Numbered from the stretch's first letter, positions 27,360 through 36,014 are shown. The stretch is DNA of 64,000 nucleotides from Granulosicoccaceae sp. 1_MG-2023 (GCA_030546905.1 JAUOPI010000002.1:62001-126000), one strand, 5' to 3'. A program made the numbers and translations. The notes: generated by a model from the letters alone, not told the origin.

Positions 27360-27836
27360 TCAGTTGATCTCCTTCAGTGTTGTCAGTTGTGCTTGCAGGG
27401 CGTCGCGGTCCGAGGCGGCGCCTTTGCTGATAAATTGCGCCAGGCGCTGAAGGCGTCTTTCCAATGTGCTGATCACCTCGTCAAAGCGCTGCCGGCGTTT
27501 GCTGTCATCGTCTTCGCGTGTCGGATCCGGCAGTCCCCAGTGGGCTTTGACGGCCTTGCCGAACCAGACCGGGCATGTCTCGCCGGCGGCCTGATCGCAT
27601 ACGGTAATCACGACGTCGGGCTGAAAGTCGCTGAGCTCATCCCAGCTCTGACTGCTAAGGCCGTCGGTGGGCAGGCCTTTTTCACGCAGAGCCGCGAGCG
27701 TGTCCGGGTGAACCCGGCCGGCGGGATGGCTGCCTGCGCTGGCCACCTGCCACAGACCAACGCCGGTATGGCGGGCGATGCTTTCGGCCAGAACGCTGCG
27801 GCAGGCGTTGTGGGTACATAGAAACAATATGTTCAT
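27360..27836 (-). CDS. arsC: Arsenate reductase, thioredoxin-coupled LMW-phosphatase type
   Basis: It reduces arsenate to arsenite for export by Acr3. The 158-residue product starts [19 protein letters not shown]; the CX5R loop CTHNACR gives nucleophile Cys7 and Arg13. The segment [14 protein letters not shown] provides the second redox Cys pair used in the thioredoxin cycle, and LPDPTRE a general acid. The start at 27836 is fixed by family alignment; the frame extends upstream through the promoter without coding character. It is the first gene of arsC-acr3-phosphatase. Confidence 0.93.
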   Translation of the reverse strand: MNILFLCTHNACRSVLAESIARHTGVGLWQVASAGSHPAGRVHPDTLAALREKGLPTDGLSSQSWDELSDFQPDVVITVCDQAAGETCPVWFGKAVKAHWGLPDPTREDDDSKRRQRFDEVISTLERRLQRLAQFISKGAASDRDALQAQLTTLKEIN

Positions 27837-27932
27837 CTTTAGCTGATCCGGTTCTCTGATTACGGCATTGTTGTGCTTTGCCGGCCGGTGTGATCCGGGC
27901 GGCGACTCTGCAATAGTGACAGCGTATTGTGA

Positions 27933-27960
27933 CATATATATGTGTAAACGTATATGTTAA
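27933..27960 (-). promoter_or_regulatory. arsC promoter overlapping an ArsR-like operator
   Basis: On the minus strand TTAACA (27960-27955) and TATATG (27938-27933) are 16 bases apart. The near-palindrome ATATGTGTAAACGTATAT (27938-27955) fills the space between them. It has the A/T-rich half-site form bound by ArsR/SmtB repressors, so arsenite-induced relief is the likely control. Confidence 0.6.
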
Positions 27961-28080
27961 GCCTTAGCTTCTGAAACGGATGAGAGGAAAGCCCCGGTTC
28001 TTGTGGATATATCTCCGCTAACCACTGGGTGCCACATCAGAGTGAGTCTGAAAGCGCCTGATTTTCTGTGCGGGATGATA

Positions 28081-28108
28081 TTTTAATATATGAATAAACG
28101 CATATAAC
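28081..28108 (+). promoter_or_regulatory. Second ArsR-like operator with rightward promoter, no gene attached
   Basis: ATATGAATAAACGCATAT (28088-28105) matches the first operator at 15 of 18 positions (pattern ATATGNNTAAACGNATAT). TTTTAA (28081-28086) and TATAAC (28103-28108), 16 bases apart, form a plus-strand promoter around it. The next plus-strand gene is over 1.1 kb away. Confidence 0.5.
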
Positions 28109-28332
28109 CGCGCCAGCGGACAGGTTTTGGCTACAGGCAGGGTTAAGCGGGTGCGCCGTACAGAGTGCGTACTATCGCGGATGGCGGGTCAGATGCAGGT
28201 CCTGTGCTGCTTTGTGCGGACAGGACCGCATTTGTTCAGGGATTGCTTGATCCGAAATGCGAAGGGGCCGCAGCAAACCGGTAAGCTGTTATCGGCGTGA
28301 GCGGCTGAGGTGGCCGGAACGGGAGGCGGGGC

Positions 28333-29187
28333 TCAGTAAGGCACGGTATAAAGCAAGTCCGTCATCTTTTGGAAATCAGCATGATCGGCGGTGATCAGCC
28401 CGGAGCGGATCAGCAGATCCACATTCACCAGATTGCAGTTGTCCTTAAACAGCGTGGTATCGTTGGTCAGGCGTGCCACTTCGTCCAGTGGAATAAGCGC
28501 AAAGCTCTCCACTTCGCCGTCGGTATTTTCCGGTTCGAAATCTTCCGGCAGCCACAGGTCATAGAGAAAAATCGTCGAGATATCCAGACCGCGGGAGCAC
28601 TCCTGCATATAGTGAACTGTGCCACGGGGCTGGGCGGTGCGGGCCAGGGCTTCCGGAATATTGGCCTCTTCGGCGCACTCTTTGACCAGATTGTCTTCCA
28701 GCGAGATACGCAAAGGTTGGCCCCCGGCCACCATCTGATCGAGCATGCCCGGGAAGAAGGGCTTTTCCCGTGAGCGGGTGCCGATCCAGACGTGAATGCC
28801 TTCATCGGTTTGCACCAGACCGTTCATATGAATGCCGAAGCCGGGCAGACCCAGATAGAGAATTGAGCTGCGTTCCACTTCCATGACCGGTTCTTCGTCA
28901 AACGCGCCGGTGACCGGGTAGGGTTCGTTAACCCAGGTATCGATATCGCCGCGTGCGTGCAGCTCGGCTATGACCTCATGCGCGGCGCTGCTGCGAGCCT
29001 CATAGCTGTCCAGATCAGCGGCGATGGCCACTGCGCTGTCGCTGACCTTGAAGACCTTGTCGAACTCACGGAGCTTGGCCGCGAAGTCATCGCGGACCCA
29101 GCCGAAGCGGCGTTCGCCGACGGTAAAAGGGCGGAAACGTGAAAGGTCGTAGCGGTTGCAGTTTTCGATGCGCTCAAGATAGCTCAT
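28333..29187 (-). CDS. Nudix hydrolase with N-terminal DUF4743-type domain
   Basis: A 284-residue protein of the family related to thiamin-pyrophosphokinase-associated Nudix proteins of fungi and plants. The N-terminal half (about residues 1-115) carries the DUF4743-like region, including FTVGERRFGWVRDDF. The Nudix box is present in modified form as SLEDNLVKECAEEANIP, with the KEC.EEA core keeping the metal-binding Glu residues. The segments HMNGLVQTDEGIHVWIGTRS and KPFFPGMLDQMVAGGQP are typical. The substrate is unknown; damaged thiamin diphosphate forms are a possibility from eukaryotic relatives. It is monocistronic and divergent from the YbjQ operon. Confidence 0.82.
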   Translation of the reverse strand: MSYLERIENCNRYDLSRFRPFTVGERRFGWVRDDFAAKLREFDKVFKVSDSAVAIAADLDSYEARSSAAHEVIAELHARGDIDTWVNEPYPVTGAFDEEPVMEVERSSILYLGLPGFGIHMNGLVQTDEGIHVWIGTRSREKPFFPGMLDQMVAGGQPLRISLEDNLVKECAEEANIPEALARTAQPRGTVHYMQECSRGLDISTIFLYDLWLPEDFEPENTDGEVESFALIPLDEVARLTNDTTLFKDNCNLVNVDLLIRSGLITADHADFQKMTDLLYTVPY

Positions 29188-29273
29188 GTCCGGTTCCGTG
29201 AGATCGGGTGATACCGCGCTGCCGGCCTGCGGCTATACTGCGGTTTTGATAGCTTAAGGCAGGAGTATAAACC

Positions 29274-29594
29274 ATGATGATCTCCAATCTGGAACTGGTT
29301 CACGGGCAGCACATCCGTGAGCATCTGGGGTTGGTGCAGGGCAGTACCGTGCGTTCCAAGCATGTCGGGCGCGACATGATGGCCTCGTTGAAAAATGTCT
29401 TCGGTGGCGAGCTGACCGGCTATACGGAGTTGCTGCAGGAATCGCGTGACGAGGCGCTGCAACGGATGATTGCGCAGGCCACGGCGCTGGGCGCCAATGC
29501 GGTGCTGAATGTGCGTTTCTCGACCTCCAGCGTGGCGCAGGGTGCCGCGGAGATCTATGTCTACGGGACTGCCGTGATCCTGGAGTCGGATTGA
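29274..29594 (+). CDS. YbjQ family (UPF0145) protein
   Basis: A 106-residue soluble protein of the YbjQ/DUF74 family (LGLVQGSTVRSKHVGRD, TELLQESRDEALQRM, LGANAVLNVRF, EIYVYGTAV), known from structures to form pentamers. The biochemical role is unknown; the family is often labelled heavy-metal binding without direct proof. The gene starts with two ATG codons, and GGCAGGAG lies upstream. Its stop overlaps the start of a second, membrane-anchored YbjQ gene, so the two proteins are probably made together and could co-assemble. Confidence 0.9.
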   Translation: MMISNLELVHGQHIREHLGLVQGSTVRSKHVGRDMMASLKNVFGGELTGYTELLQESRDEALQRMIAQATALGANAVLNVRFSTSSVAQGAAEIYVYGTAVILESD

Positions 29595-30049
29595 TGGAAA
29601 TCGTCGTACTGCTGTTGCTGCTGATTCTCGGCTATGTCTTCGGCAGCTGGAACGAGCGGCGTCACTATCGCAGCATTATCGCCCGCGAGGCGGCGCTGAT
29701 GCATCTGCCGGCCGTCTCCAGCCGGATTGCCCCGGCGCGTCCGGCGCAACAGGTGTTGGTGTGCGGCTCGGTGGCGGTCTCGGTGGATTACTTCAAGCGT
29801 TTTCTGTCGGGCTTGCATATGTTTTTCGGCGGCGGTTTGACCGCCTATGAATCGCTGCTGGACCGTGCGCGGCGCGAGGCCATTCTGCGTATGAAGGCCG
29901 AAGCGGACAAGCTCGGCGCCGAGCTGATCCTGAACGTCAAGTATGAAACCGCCTCTATTTCCAAGGGCGAGGGCGACAGTGTCGGCACGGTTGAGGTGCT
30001 GGCTTACGGTACTGCCTTGTTGCCGGCTGATGCGTCCCGGCGGGTATGA
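29594..30049 (+). CDS. Membrane-anchored YbjQ-like protein
   Basis: A 151-residue protein with one N-terminal membrane helix (MEIVVLLLLLILGYVFGSW), a 35-residue linker and then a YbjQ-type domain (VDYFKRFLSGLHMFFGGGL, ESLLDRARREAILRMKAEADKLGAELILNVKYET). The ATG at 29594 overlaps the stop of the preceding ybjQ gene. Its own stop overlaps the start of an M48 peptidase gene. The anchored domain likely faces the cytoplasm, given the basic NERRHYRS after the helix. Confidence 0.85.
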   Translation: MEIVVLLLLLILGYVFGSWNERRHYRSIIAREAALMHLPAVSSRIAPARPAQQVLVCGSVAVSVDYFKRFLSGLHMFFGGGLTAYESLLDRARREAILRMKAEADKLGAELILNVKYETASISKGEGDSVGTVEVLAYGTALLPADASRRV

Positions 30050-30858
30050 AGTATTCCAACCGCCCGCTGCCGGAGGGCATCAATAATCCGAAGACGCCTT
30101 TTTGGCGCTCGTTCTGGGTAATGCTGATCGCGATCTTGCTGGTGCTGGCCGCAGCCACCTTGGTGCTGGGGCGTACCGGTGCCATGCTTGCGATGCTGCT
30201 CAGTTACGATCAGGAGCAGGCGCTGGTGGCGCGCAGCGGCATGGCGCAGGTGCAAGCGTCGGCACCACAGCGTGTCTTGCAGAGGCTGGCCGATGAGCTG
30301 GCCGAAAGCATGCAAATGCAGGCATTTATGCCGCTGACCATCCACTATGTTGACGACAATACCGTCAATGCCTTCGCCACCCTTGGCGGACATTTGCTGT
30401 TTCATCGCGGACTGGTTTCGCAGCTTGGCAGTGAGAATGCGCTGGCCATGTTGATCGCCCATGAGCTGGCTCATGTACAGCAACGCCATCCGATTACCTC
30501 GCTGGGACAGGGCTTGGCAATTGAGTCCGGTTTGTCGCTGCTGTTCAGCGGGGCCGGTCCGGACATCTTCCGTGACAGCGGATTTTATACGCGTATGAAA
30601 TTCAGCCGCGATATGGAGCGGGCTGCGGATAAGGCCGCATTGCAGGCCGTGTACCGCCGATACGGACATGTGGGCGGGGCGCTGGATCTGTACACCGTAT
30701 TACTGCGTAACAGCGGCGCTGCGGGGACACGCTATACGGCGCTGATGCAGACGCATCCGCTGACACAGGAGCGGATTGACGATCTGAGGGCGCTGGCTCA
30801 AGCGCAAGGATGGCCTCTGGAAGGCGCTTTGCGGCCCTTGCCGGCCGGGCTGGATTGA
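30046..30858 (+). CDS. M48 family zinc metalloprotease
   Basis: A 270-residue membrane protease. A single helix at about residues 20-45 is followed by the peptidase domain. The zinc motif HELAH begins near residue 139 (LIAHELAHVQQRHP), and the third ligand is in RDMERAADKAAL near residue 191. This is the arrangement of HtpX/BepA-like M48 peptidases, but without TPR repeats. It overlaps the upstream YbjQ-like gene by four bases, so the three genes are translationally coupled. Role in membrane or envelope protein quality control is an inference. Confidence 0.88.
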   Translation: MKYSNRPLPEGINNPKTPFWRSFWVMLIAILLVLAAATLVLGRTGAMLAMLLSYDQEQALVARSGMAQVQASAPQRVLQRLADELAESMQMQAFMPLTIHYVDDNTVNAFATLGGHLLFHRGLVSQLGSENALAMLIAHELAHVQQRHPITSLGQGLAIESGLSLLFSGAGPDIFRDSGFYTRMKFSRDMERAADKAALQAVYRRYGHVGGALDLYTVLLRNSGAAGTRYTALMQTHPLTQERIDDLRALAQAQGWPLEGALRPLPAGLD

Positions 30859-30911
30859 GTCGCCGGCCGTCGTGAATCCGGCGGCCGGCAGGCGTGGTTG
30901 GTGGTAAAGGG

Positions 30912-32564
30912 TCAGGGCAGCTGTTCGGAAATGGTCAGTGAGACCTCGCCGTTATTGCTGACCGCTTCGCTTTCGGCCACATAATCACCGGATTGAGCGA
31001 TTGCCTGACCGGATTTGGTGACCCGGGCACCGACAATCACTTGTGCCTGTGAGGACAGTGTCAGCTGGGGCATCATCGCGTCATTGTCGTTCAGCGTCAG
31101 GGTCACCGGCAGATCAGCCACCGTCAGGCGTTTTGCCGCCAGCGGCATAGGCGGTCCGGAGACAGCCTTGGCATAAATAAACACCGAATCGCTCTCATCA
31201 GCCGCTTCACGTACCTCATCGGACAGTGCCACAGTCACGCTGAGGCCGCCGGTAGCGGCACTGTCGGGTGTGGCTTCGGGCTTCTCGCCGCGGGCCTCGC
31301 TGATCAGCGATTCGACTTCACGGACCGACTGCGGATCGGACTGAATCAGCGGCAGCAGGGTTTCCCAATGGCCGATGGCGGCGGCTTTGTCACCGGCTTC
31401 GTTGGCCGCCAGACCGGCCAGCCAGAGTGCTTTGGGATTCTGCGGTGAGTTTGCCAGCGCCTGTGTGACCAGCTCTGCCGGACGGCCGCTGAGCCGGCCG
31501 CCCTGGGTCATGGCCATGGCATCGGCCAGCGCCAGCATTACCTCGGGGTTCTCCGCGTCCTGTTCCAACGCGGTTTCCAGCGCGCCGACCGCATCGGGAA
31601 AGCGCTGCAGAACCATATAGGAGCGTCCCAGCATCAGCCAGCCGGTGGGGTTTTCCGGCTCGGCTTTGAGTTTGTCTTCGAGTGTGCCGACCATCTCCGC
31701 AATATCGGGCATGCCCGACGGTGTGGCGTTGCCGTTTTCGGTTTGCGCGATCAGTTGTTCGAGGTTGTCACGGTCGGGGGAGTCGGCCGGCAGCAGTTCG
31801 CGCAGGCGGTACCACTGTTGCAGTGCGGTGTCCGTATCGCCGGCTTCGCGCGCGGCCATGCCGGACAGCCACAGGCCGGTGAAGTTGTCCGGATCCAGTG
31901 CCAGCGCGTCGGCGATCAGTGCGGCCGGTTCGCCGGCCAGCTTGCCGTCGGCAGCCATGGCCATGGCGTCGGCTTTAAGCAGCATCACCTCGGCGGCCTC
32001 GGGTTGCTGCGTGAGGATGTGGTCAAAAGCGGCGACGGCTTTTGCATAGTTCTGTTGTGCCATATGCGTGCGGCCGAGCAGATACCAGCTGTCCAGATCA
32101 TCCGGATCGGTTTCCAGACGGGCTTCAAGCTGCGCCAGCATCTGATTCATATCGCCGCCGTTCTGCGCATCGGGTGCGGCGGCGACCGGGGCCACGGTGA
32201 CGGCACGTGGATTACCCAGTTGCTGATAAACGAAAACACCGCCCAGCGGTGTAAGCGCCGCCAGCACAACTGCGGTAAACCAGGCCCGGCGCTGCGGCGC
32301 ATGGGTCTGGCGCTGCTCCTCGTTAACGTCTTCGAGCAGGGACAGCTCCAGCTCGTCGAGGGTCGCCTTGTATTCTTCTTCGTCGACATCGCCGGCCGCG
32401 TGTTCGGCTTCCAGAGCGGCAATGCGCTCTTTGGCAATCGCGATATTCTGCGCACGGCGTTCATCACCGATTTCCTGCGGCGCGCTTTTACGCAGCAGCG
32501 GGGCCAGAAGCACGGCGAGGGCGAGGACGGTCAGGAGCGCGGCAATAAGCCAGAAAGTGATCAT
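30912..32564 (-). CDS. ccmI: Cytochrome c maturation protein CcmI with duplicated TPR module
   Basis: CcmI chaperones apocytochrome c to the haem ligation complex. This one is 550 residues against about 400 in typical relatives. Two membrane helices (about 1-22 and 95-114) flank a cytoplasmic coiled region with the conserved GDVDEEEYKATLDELE. The periplasmic part has two successive TPR modules of about 137 residues (139-275 and 287-423) that are clearly copies: DPDDLDSWYLLGRTHMAQQN matches EPENPTGWLMLGRSYMVLQR, and LLKADAMAMAADGKLAG matches LALADAMAMTQGGRLSG. A beta-rich C-terminal domain follows (about 440-550). It is the last gene of the ccm operon. Confidence 0.92.
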   Translation of the reverse strand: MITFWLIAALLTVLALAVLLAPLLRKSAPQEIGDERRAQNIAIAKERIAALEAEHAAGDVDEEEYKATLDELELSLLEDVNEEQRQTHAPQRRAWFTAVVLAALTPLGGVFVYQQLGNPRAVTVAPVAAAPDAQNGGDMNQMLAQLEARLETDPDDLDSWYLLGRTHMAQQNYAKAVAAFDHILTQQPEAAEVMLLKADAMAMAADGKLAGEPAALIADALALDPDNFTGLWLSGMAAREAGDTDTALQQWYRLRELLPADSPDRDNLEQLIAQTENGNATPSGMPDIAEMVGTLEDKLKAEPENPTGWLMLGRSYMVLQRFPDAVGALETALEQDAENPEVMLALADAMAMTQGGRLSGRPAELVTQALANSPQNPKALWLAGLAANEAGDKAAAIGHWETLLPLIQSDPQSVREVESLISEARGEKPEATPDSAATGGLSVTVALSDEVREAADESDSVFIYAKAVSGPPMPLAAKRLTVADLPVTLTLNDNDAMMPQLTLSSQAQVIVGARVTKSGQAIAQSGDYVAESEAVSNNGEVSLTISEQLP

Positions 32565-32609
32565 AATGTGGGTTCCGCTGCGCCACTGTCGACAGTGGCG
32601 CGGGTCAGG

Positions 32610-33089
32610 CTAGTCTTGTTCGGATTGTTCGTTAAGCAGGGCGCGGGCGCGTTCGCGATCGGCCTCGCTCAGTGTTTTGGCTGTCGTTTCGCGCTGGTTT
32701 TGTCTGACCAGACGGAACAGGACAAACAGGCCCAGCAGCAGGAATACAAACGGGCCGCCCCAAAGCAATAGTGTTTGTGCGTTAAATGGCGGCTTGTAGA
32801 GGACAAATTCGCCGTAGCGCTCGACCATATAGTCGATCACGTCCTGCTTGTCGGCGCCGTCCTGCAGCATCTCGTAAATCTGCCGCCGCAGGTCGACCGC
32901 CAGTTCGGCGTTGGAATCGGCCAGATTCTGGTTCTGGCAGACCAGACAGCGCAGTTCGAAAATCAACTCGCGGTAGTCTTCTTCCTGTTGCGGCGAGTCA
33001 AAATCATGCAGCTCGATATTGGCCAGCGTGACACTCAGCGGCAGGCAGCACAGCAGCATGCACAGGATCAGACGTGCCAGCGGGTTCAT
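32610..33089 (-). CDS. ccmH: Cytochrome c maturation protein CcmH
   Basis: CcmH reduces apocytochrome CXXCH cysteines before haem attachment. The 159-residue product has a signal peptide, the redox motif in FELRCLVCQNQNLADSNAELA, the helical MVERYGEFVLYKPPF segment, and a C-terminal membrane anchor (TLLLWGGPFVFLLLGLFVLF). It corresponds to the short CcmH form, with the TPR part supplied separately by CcmI. Its start overlaps the ccmG stop by four bases. Confidence 0.95.
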   Translation of the reverse strand: MNPLARLILCMLLCCLPLSVTLANIELHDFDSPQQEEDYRELIFELRCLVCQNQNLADSNAELAVDLRRQIYEMLQDGADKQDVIDYMVERYGEFVLYKPPFNAQTLLLWGGPFVFLLLGLFVLFRLVRQNQRETTAKTLSEADRERARALLNEQSEQD

Positions 33090-33619
33090 GCGCTTTCTCC
33101 GCGCAGGGTTTCGATCAGCGGGATCAGTTCTGTCTTGAGATCATCGACCGTAACCGGGCCGATGTGTTTCAGACGGATGGTGCCTTTTTTATCGATCACA
33201 AAGGTTTCCGGCACGCCGTAGACACCCCAGTCGATACCGGTGCGGCCTTCGGCGTCCACGGCAATCGCGTAATAGGGATTGCCGAATTGCGTGAGCCAGC
33301 GTTTCGCTTCGTCGTCGGTGTCCTTGTAGTTCAGGCCGACGATATCGATACCGGTGTCACCGATCAGCTTGGTAATCACGGCGTGCTCGGCACGGCAGGA
33401 CACGCACCAGGATGCCCAGACGTTCAGCAGCCAGACCTTGCCCTGCATATCCGCCGGGCTCAGGGTTTCGCCGTCAGCGTAAAGGCGCGGCAGCTCGAAA
33501 GCCGGTGCGGGCTTGCCGATAAACGGCGAGGGGACTTTCTTCGGGTCGTTGCCCAAGCCGAAAAACAGCAGTGCGCAAAGCAGAATAAAACCGCCCAGCG
33601 GCAGAAAATACTTCATCAT
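33086..33619 (-). CDS. ccmG: Thiol:disulfide oxidoreductase CcmG (DsbE)
   Basis: A membrane-anchored thioredoxin-fold protein of 177 residues that passes reducing power from CcdA/DsbD to apocytochrome c or CcmH. The N-terminal helix is followed by the active site NVWASWCVSCRAEH (CXXC) and the cis-Pro loop GVYGVPETFVIDKKG; GLNYKDTDDEAKRWL is also typical. It overlaps ccmF and ccmH by four bases on each side. Confidence 0.95.
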   Translation of the reverse strand: MMKYFLPLGGFILLCALLFFGLGNDPKKVPSPFIGKPAPAFELPRLYADGETLSPADMQGKVWLLNVWASWCVSCRAEHAVITKLIGDTGIDIVGLNYKDTDDEAKRWLTQFGNPYYAIAVDAEGRTGIDWGVYGVPETFVIDKKGTIRLKHIGPVTVDDLKTELIPLIETLRGESA

Positions 33620-35568
33620 GCCTGTTGTACCTGTGCATTGAGTTGAAGGGCATCGCGGGCCGCGAGTTTACGGTAGCGTTTGTCCAGCGCAGCCATCAGA
33701 CCACCGACACCCATCAGAATCGCGCCCAGCCAGATCCAGCGCAGGAAAGGCTTGTGGTAGACACGCAGACTCCAGGCGCCGTCACCGAGATCCTCACCCA
33801 GGGCAACAAACAGATCCCGGAACAGGCCGGCGTCGATACCGGCTTCGGTCATGGGCATCTGGCCGGGGCCGTAGTTGCGTTTTTCCGGGTGCATTTCAGC
33901 CACTTCGCGACCGTCCAAAAGGGCAAAAATACTGCCGCGTTGTGCCACGTAGTTGGGTCCTTGCACCGTGTCGACGCCGTCAAAGCGGAATTCATAGCCG
34001 GCCAGCTCATAGGACTGCCCCGGTTCGAGCCGGATGTCCTTCTCGCTGTTAAAGACCGACACCAGGGTAATGCCGGTGATGGTCATGGCCATACCGACAT
34101 GGGCGATCATCGCGCCCCAGTTGGCCAGCGGCTGTTTGAAGGGGGACTTGCCCTGGCGCAGCACCCACATCAGTGCCGTCAGTGCCACCCAGCTGGCCAT
34201 CAGCAGACCCAGCGCCATCAGGGGCTCAAAAGACGGCGCCCAGACCAGCGGCAGGATAACGGCGATCAGCAGGGAGGCGATCAGCACCAGCGCTGATTGT
34301 TTCATCAGACGTTGTGCAGTGTCTCGCTTCCAGCGCAGCAAGAGACCGAAGCCCATCACGATAAACAGCGGTACCGACAGCGGTACCATCACCGCATTGA
34401 AAAACGGCGGGCCTACGGAGTACTTACCCATGGCCAGAGCTTCGGTGATCAGCGGGAACAGGGTGCCAAGCAGCACGGTCACACACATTACAACCAGAAT
34501 CACATTATTGATCAGCAGGCCGGTTTCGCGGGAGGTCAGCTCAAAGCGGCCGGTCGAGCGCAGTTTGGGCGCACGCCAGGCGAACAGGGTCAGCGACGAG
34601 CCGACCACCGCGATCAGGAAAAACAGGATAAACATGCCACGGCCGGGATCGCTGGCAAAAGCGTGTACCGAGGTGAGTACGCCCGAGCGAACCAGGAAGG
34701 TGCCGAGCAGACTCAGGGAAAAGGCAAAGACCGCCAGCAGCAGTGTCCAGGCTTTGAAGGCGCCGCGTTTTTCGGTCACCGCCAGCGAGTGGATCAGCGC
34801 CGTGCCGACCAGCCACGGCATCAGCGAGGCGTTTTCGACCGGGTCCCAGAACCACCAGCCGCCCCAGCCCAGTTCGTAATAGGCCCACCAGCTGCCGAGT
34901 GCGATACCGAAGGTCAGAAAAACCCAGGCAATATTGGTCCAGGGCCGCGCCCAGCGGGCCCAGGCCGCGTCCAGCTTGCCGCCGGCCATGGCGGCAATCG
35001 CAAAAGCAAAGGCCACGGAAAAGCCCACATAGCCCATGTAGAGCATGGGCGGGTGTATGGCCAGGCCGGGGTCCTGCAGCAGCGGATTGAGGCTGCGCCC
35101 CTCGGCCGGTACCGGAAACTGGCGTGCAAAAGGGTTGGAGGTGAACAGCATGAAGGACATAAAGCCCGCGCCGACCAGGCCCATAATACTGAGCACGCGC
35201 GCGACCACGCGGTCGGGGATGCGGCGGCTGAAATGGCTGACTGCCAGCGCCCAGCTGGTCAGGATAAAAGCCCACAGCAGCAAGGAGCCTTCGTGTGCGC
35301 CCCAGACCGCAGAAATGCGGTAGATCAGGGGCAGGGCGGTGTTGGAATTGGCCGCCACATAGCGCACCGAGAAGTCATTGGCGATAAAGGCGTAGGTCAG
35401 TACGCCGAAGGCGACGGCCATCATCAGCCACTGCGCCCTGATGGCCGAACGTGCCACCGCCATCACGCGGTCAGCGCCGGTGGCGTTGCCAAGCAGCGGC
35501 ACCACGCCCTGAATCACACTCAGAACAAACGCCAGTATCAGCGCATAGTGTCCGATCTCCGGGATCAT
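33616..35568 (-). CDS. ccmF: Haem lyase subunit CcmF
   Basis: CcmF is the polytopic membrane core of the haem lyase that joins haem from holo-CcmE to apocytochrome c. The 650-residue protein has about fifteen hydrophobic segments. The tryptophan-rich WWD signature is seen as GWGGWWFWDPVENAS (about residue 235), with conserved His residues in WGAHEGSLLLWA and the later FLVRSGVLTSVHAFASDP. Length is normal. The start overlaps the ccmE stop. Confidence 0.97.
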   Translation of the reverse strand: MIPEIGHYALILAFVLSVIQGVVPLLGNATGADRVMAVARSAIRAQWLMMAVAFGVLTYAFIANDFSVRYVAANSNTALPLIYRISAVWGAHEGSLLLWAFILTSWALAVSHFSRRIPDRVVARVLSIMGLVGAGFMSFMLFTSNPFARQFPVPAEGRSLNPLLQDPGLAIHPPMLYMGYVGFSVAFAFAIAAMAGGKLDAAWARWARPWTNIAWVFLTFGIALGSWWAYYELGWGGWWFWDPVENASLMPWLVGTALIHSLAVTEKRGAFKAWTLLLAVFAFSLSLLGTFLVRSGVLTSVHAFASDPGRGMFILFFLIAVVGSSLTLFAWRAPKLRSTGRFELTSRETGLLINNVILVVMCVTVLLGTLFPLITEALAMGKYSVGPPFFNAVMVPLSVPLFIVMGFGLLLRWKRDTAQRLMKQSALVLIASLLIAVILPLVWAPSFEPLMALGLLMASWVALTALMWVLRQGKSPFKQPLANWGAMIAHVGMAMTITGITLVSVFNSEKDIRLEPGQSYELAGYEFRFDGVDTVQGPNYVAQRGSIFALLDGREVAEMHPEKRNYGPGQMPMTEAGIDAGLFRDLFVALGEDLGDGAWSLRVYHKPFLRWIWLGAILMGVGGLMAALDKRYRKLAARDALQLNAQVQQA

Positions 35569-36014
35569 TGGGCCTCTCCGTCGGGCAGTTTGCCGGCTTT
35601 TTTCAGCGACTCGGCCACTTCCGGCGGCATGTAGTTCTCATCGTGCTTGGCCAGCACCTCATCGGCGATAAAGCTGCCGCTTTGGTTGAGGCGGCCACGG
35701 GTGATGATGCCCTGACCTTCGCGGAACAGGTCCGGCAGTATGCCGGTGTAGTTGACCGTGACGGTGTCGGTGTAGTCGGTCAGATCGAACTGCACGGTCA
35801 GGCTGCCTTCCTCGCGGCGCACACTGCCGTCGACGACCATGCCGCCGAGGCGGAAATCGTGATCGACCGGTGCTTCACCGGCGGTGACCTGGTGCGGCTC
35901 GTAGTAGAGATTCATGTTTTCCTGAAAGGCTTTGGCCATCAGCGCGGCGGCCAGGCCGACACCGGCGACCAGCAGGACGACCATTGTCAGTCGGCGTTTA
36001 CGGGCTGGGGTCAT
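35565..36014 (-). CDS. ccmE: Periplasmic haem chaperone CcmE
   Basis: CcmE carries haem covalently from CcmC to CcmF. The 149-residue product has an N-terminal membrane helix, the OB-fold core (FRLGGMVVDGSV, VNYTGILPDLFREGQG) and the haem-binding loop LAKHDENYMPPEV, with the covalent His followed by Tyr. Its ATG overlaps the ccmD stop in an ATGA arrangement. Confidence 0.96.
   Translation of the reverse strand: MTPARKRRLTMVVLLVAGVGLAAALMAKAFQENMNLYYEPHQVTAGEAPVDHDFRLGGMVVDGSVRREEGSLTVQFDLTDYTDTVTVNYTGILPDLFREGQGIITRGRLNQSGSFIADEVLAKHDENYMPPEVAESLKKAGKLPDGEAQ

Larger units (their letters stand above)
27837..28332. other. Ars control region with two operators and no gene
   Basis: About 500 bases hold the arsC promoter-operator and a second, related operator-promoter at 28081-28108 pointing the other way. 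No arsR-like frame is present on either strand. The longest plus-strand frame after the second promoter is 39 codons (28181-28300) without a ribosome-binding site. Confidence 0.65.

Noticed and set aside
28181-28300. A 39-codon frame after the second ars operator-promoter
   Set aside because: No ribosome-binding site and no resemblance to ArsR or other ars proteins; two adjacent Cys are not enough.
34297-35634. A 445-codon frame opposite ccmF and ccmE
   Set aside because: It lies antisense to conserved ccm genes; the Gln/Gly/His-rich composition reflects complementary codons.
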